Part shown: positions 37,775 to 39,449 of the stretch, one piece after another | Numbering within the stretch: position 1 is the stretch's first letter | How the letters are laid out: each line of letters opens with the position of its first letter | Source: Pseudomonadota bacterium | GTDB taxonomy: Bacteria; Pseudomonadota; Alphaproteobacteria; Rhizobiales; Beijerinckiaceae | Length of the DNA stretch: 39,449 nt | Direction of reading: 5' to 3' | Assembly (NCBI GenBank): GCA_020161475.1 | Contig: JAIUNQ010000011.1 | Span: forward strand, 1 to 39,449 | Notes under the pieces: model-generated | The model's database searches: none | Told to the model about the DNA's origin: nothing | What the model saw: the letters and a program-made list of their open reading frames with translations, nothing else | Translations under genes and position numbers: made by a program

Positions 37775-38274
37775 GCGCGCTCTCCTTCCGCCCCTACCTG
37801 CCGCGTGATGCCGAGACTCTGGCCGCACTCTTCGCCGAGTCCATCCTCACGCTGGGCGAGGACCACTACTCCGAAGGGCAGCTCGCCGCTTGGGCCACGT
37901 TCGGGGAAGATGCCGCATCTTTCGGGGCGTTTCTGGCCGGGTTCACCACCATCGTCGCCGAAACGGAGGGCGAGATCGTCGGTTTCGCGTCCCTCAAGGA
38001 CGACAAGCACATCAAGATGCTCTACGTGCTGCCGGACGCCGCGCGCCAAGGCATCGGCAAGGCGCTGGTCAACGTGATGGAGCTGCTGGCGGCCAAGCGC
38101 GGCGCGGAGGCCTTGAGCGTCGATGCGTCGGAAGTCGCGGTGCCGCTGTTCGAAAAATTGGGCTACGAGGCCCAAAAGCGCAACACCGTCATGATTGAAG
38201 ACGAGTGGCTGGCCAATACCACGATGAAAAAGACGCTGCCGAAAGGCGCGCCGCAGGCAGCAGGAAACGCCTGA
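37771..38274 (+). CDS. GNAT-family N-acetyltransferase
   Basis: 167 residues. The acetyl-CoA-binding core of the GNAT fold is visible: beta-strand 4 ends KMLYVLPDAARQGIGKALVN, carrying the R/QxxGxG/A pyrophosphate loop (RQGIGK). The fold opens LSFRPYLPRDAETLAALF. The substrate is unknown; such enzymes acetylate amines, amino acids or protein N-termini. ATG 37771 overlaps the stop of the GFA gene. It is followed by cimA after a single base, so all four genes appear to be one operon. A role linked to the operon is not evident from sequence. Confidence 0.88.
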   Translation: MSALSFRPYLPRDAETLAALFAESILTLGEDHYSEGQLAAWATFGEDAASFGAFLAGFTTIVAETEGEIVGFASLKDDKHIKMLYVLPDAARQGIGKALVNVMELLAAKRGAEALSVDASEVAVPLFEKLGYEAQKRNTVMIEDEWLANTTMKKTLPKGAPQAAGNA

Positions 38275-38275
38275 C

Positions 38276-39449
38276 ATGAGCACTTCTGAACACGCCGCGA
38301 GCAAGACCGCGAAAGAACGCCTCTATCTCTTCGATACCACCCTGCGTGACGGCGCGCAGACCACAGGCGTCGATTTCTCGCTCGCCGACAAGGGCAAGAT
38401 CGCGGCCATGCTCGACAAGCTCGGCGTCGATTTCATCGAGGGCGGCTACCCCGGGGCGAACCCGGTGGACACCAAGTTCTTTGAGAATCCGCCTGCTACC
38501 CGCGCCTGCTTCACCGCCTTCGGCATGACAAAGCGCGCGGGCGTCTCGGCCTCCAATGATCCGGGGCTGGCCGCGCTCACGCAGTCGAAAGCCAGTGCGA
38601 TCTGCTTTGTTGCCAAATCGTGGGATTACCACGTCGAATTCGCGCTGGGCTGCACGCTGGAGGAAAACCTCGAGAGCATCCGCGACAGCGTTCAGGCGGC
38701 GATTCGTGCCGGCAAGCGCGCGATGATCGACTGCGAGCACTTCTTCGACGGCTTCAAGGCCAATGCGGATTACGCGCTCGATTGCGCCCGCACCGCGCAT
38801 GAGGCGGGGGCGGAATGGGTGGTGCTGTGCGACACAAACGGAGGCACCCTGCCGCATGAGGTGGATGGCATTGTCCGCGCGGTGAAAACCGCGATCCCCG
38901 GCATCAATCTAGGCATCCACGCGCATGATGACACCGGGCAGGCCGTGGCCAATTCGCTGGCGGCGGTGCGCGCGGGCGCACGCCAGATTCAGGGCACCCT
39001 CAATGGTTTGGGCGAGCGTTGCGGCAATGCGAATCTGATCACCATCATCCCCACGCTGAAACTCAAGGAGTTTGCGGATTGCTTCGAGATTGGGGTTTCG
39101 GATGAGGCCCTCAAGGGCATCACCGCGCTCTCGCGCGGCTTCGATGAGCTGCTCAACCGCGTGCCGAACCGCCAGAGCCCTTACGTCGGTGTCTCGGCCT
39201 TTGCGACCAAGGCGGGCATCCATGCCTCGGCCCTGATCAAGGACCCGAAAACCTACGAGCATGTGCCGCCCGATGTGGTGGGAAACCGCCGTCTCGTGCT
39301 GGTGTCCACGCAGGCCGGCAAGTCCAACGTGCTGGCCGAGCTGGAACGCCTCGGCGTCACGGTGGAGAAGAACGATCCGCGCCTCGCCCGCCTGCTGGAC
39401 GAGGTGAAGGTCAAGGAGGCGCAGGGCTATTCCTACGAGGGGGCGGATG
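38276..39449 (+). CDS. cimA: Citramalate synthase (partial, runs off the window)
   Basis: 391 residues are visible before the edge. CimA condenses acetyl-CoA and pyruvate to (R)-citramalate, which enters the leucine-type pathway to 2-ketobutyrate and isoleucine without threonine. The catalytic TIM barrel shows FDTTLRDGAQTTGVDFS near 22-38, IEGGYPGANPVDTKFF, CDTNGGTLPHEV near 184-195, GIHAHDDTGQAVANSL near 212-227 and GTLNGLGERCGNANL. The metal His pair is in HAHDD. The later RQSPYVGVSAFATKAGIHAS segment is also typical of this LeuA-like group, and separates it from homocitrate synthase. AGGA lies about 11 bases before ATG 38276. It is the last visible gene of the cysS operon. Confidence 0.95.
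   Translation, partial: MSTSEHAASKTAKERLYLFDTTLRDGAQTTGVDFSLADKGKIAAMLDKLGVDFIEGGYPGANPVDTKFFENPPATRACFTAFGMTKRAGVSASNDPGLAALTQSKASAICFVAKSWDYHVEFALGCTLEENLESIRDSVQAAIRAGKRAMIDCEHFFDGFKANADYALDCARTAHEAGAEWVVLCDTNGGTLPHEVDGIVRAVKTAIPGINLGIHAHDDTGQAVANSLAAVRAGARQIQGTLNGLGERCGNANLITIIPTLKLKEFADCFEIGVSDEALKGITALSRGFDELLNRVPNRQSPYVGVSAFATKAGIHASALIKDPKTYEHVPPDVVGNRRLVLVSTQAGKSNVLAELERLGVTVEKNDPRLARLLDEVKVKEAQGYSYEGAD

Overview
The window is a stretch of G+C-rich chromosome, very probably from an alphaproteobacterium of the Hyphomicrobiales (Rhizobiales) type. The grounds are the uniform G+C-rich codon use and several family forms typical of that group: a DUF2865 protein, a catalytically degenerate caspase-like protein with a proline-rich tail, an Mrp/ApbC ATPase without its usual Cys pair, a PleC/DivJ-like histidine kinase, an Omp25/31-type barrel, a class II DAHP synthase and several TakP-like TRAP binding proteins. 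No phage, insertion sequence, CRISPR array or toxin-antitoxin module was seen. It reads as core chromosome with a few accessory spots.

Layout. 1-5.4 kb: the 5' part of an MFS transporter, a TauE/SafE permease, cobT (lower-ligand assembly of cobalamin), a membrane histidine kinase, a secreted nuclease and a GST. 5.3-8.1 kb: a small secreted protein followed by a caspase-fold protein that has lost both catalytic residues. 8.2-10.3 kb: a 3-hydroxyisobutyrate dehydrogenase-family enzyme diverging from the Fe-S carrier Mrp/ApbC. 10.5-15.5 kb: a TRAP transport island. Two tandem Tat-exported binding proteins point right and converge on a dctQ-dctM membrane pair pointing left; a third binding protein lies at 33.3-34.4 kb. 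16.0-17.8 kb: a soluble chemotaxis receptor with its signalling domain first, then a PilZ-like domain, then a C-terminal sensor-like domain. 17.8-19.0 kb: moaA, whose last 34 bases are repeated twice more beyond its stop codon, each copy joined to a palindromic element. 19.2-21.8 kb: a DUF971 protein, an orphan low-G+C gene, an L,D-transpeptidase, tRNA-Val(CAC) and a phosphoglycolate phosphatase. 21.9-26.7 kb: a rightward run of a small secreted protein, rpiA, a DUF2059 protein, glutathione reductase and class II DAHP synthase. 26.9-28.8 kb: two small paralogous exported proteins and a convergent outer-membrane barrel. 28.9-33.2 kb: nadE-gltX, overlapping tail-to-tail with a DUF2865 gene. 33.3-35.5 kb: the third TRAP binding protein, a CreA-family protein and a small secreted protein. 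35.9-39.4 kb: a tightly coupled cysS-gfa-GNAT-cimA operon; cimA runs off the window.

How the genes connect. Most units are housekeeping: NAD synthesis, two aminoacyl-tRNA synthetases, pentose phosphate and shikimate entry, redox balance, molybdopterin, cobalamin and isoleucine precursor synthesis. The TRAP genes point to uptake of small organic acids, probably 2-oxoacids, because the ligand and metal residues known from TakP occur at the same spacing. The items most worth a second look are the pseudo-caspase locus, the repeated moaA tail with palindromes, the receptor with unusual domain order, a 14-bp palindrome placed between the -35 and -10 boxes of the barrel gene, and the orphan low-G+C gene. 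Starts were chosen from ribosome-binding sites, signal peptides and family length. Nothing was searched against databases, so family names rest on motifs recognised by eye.
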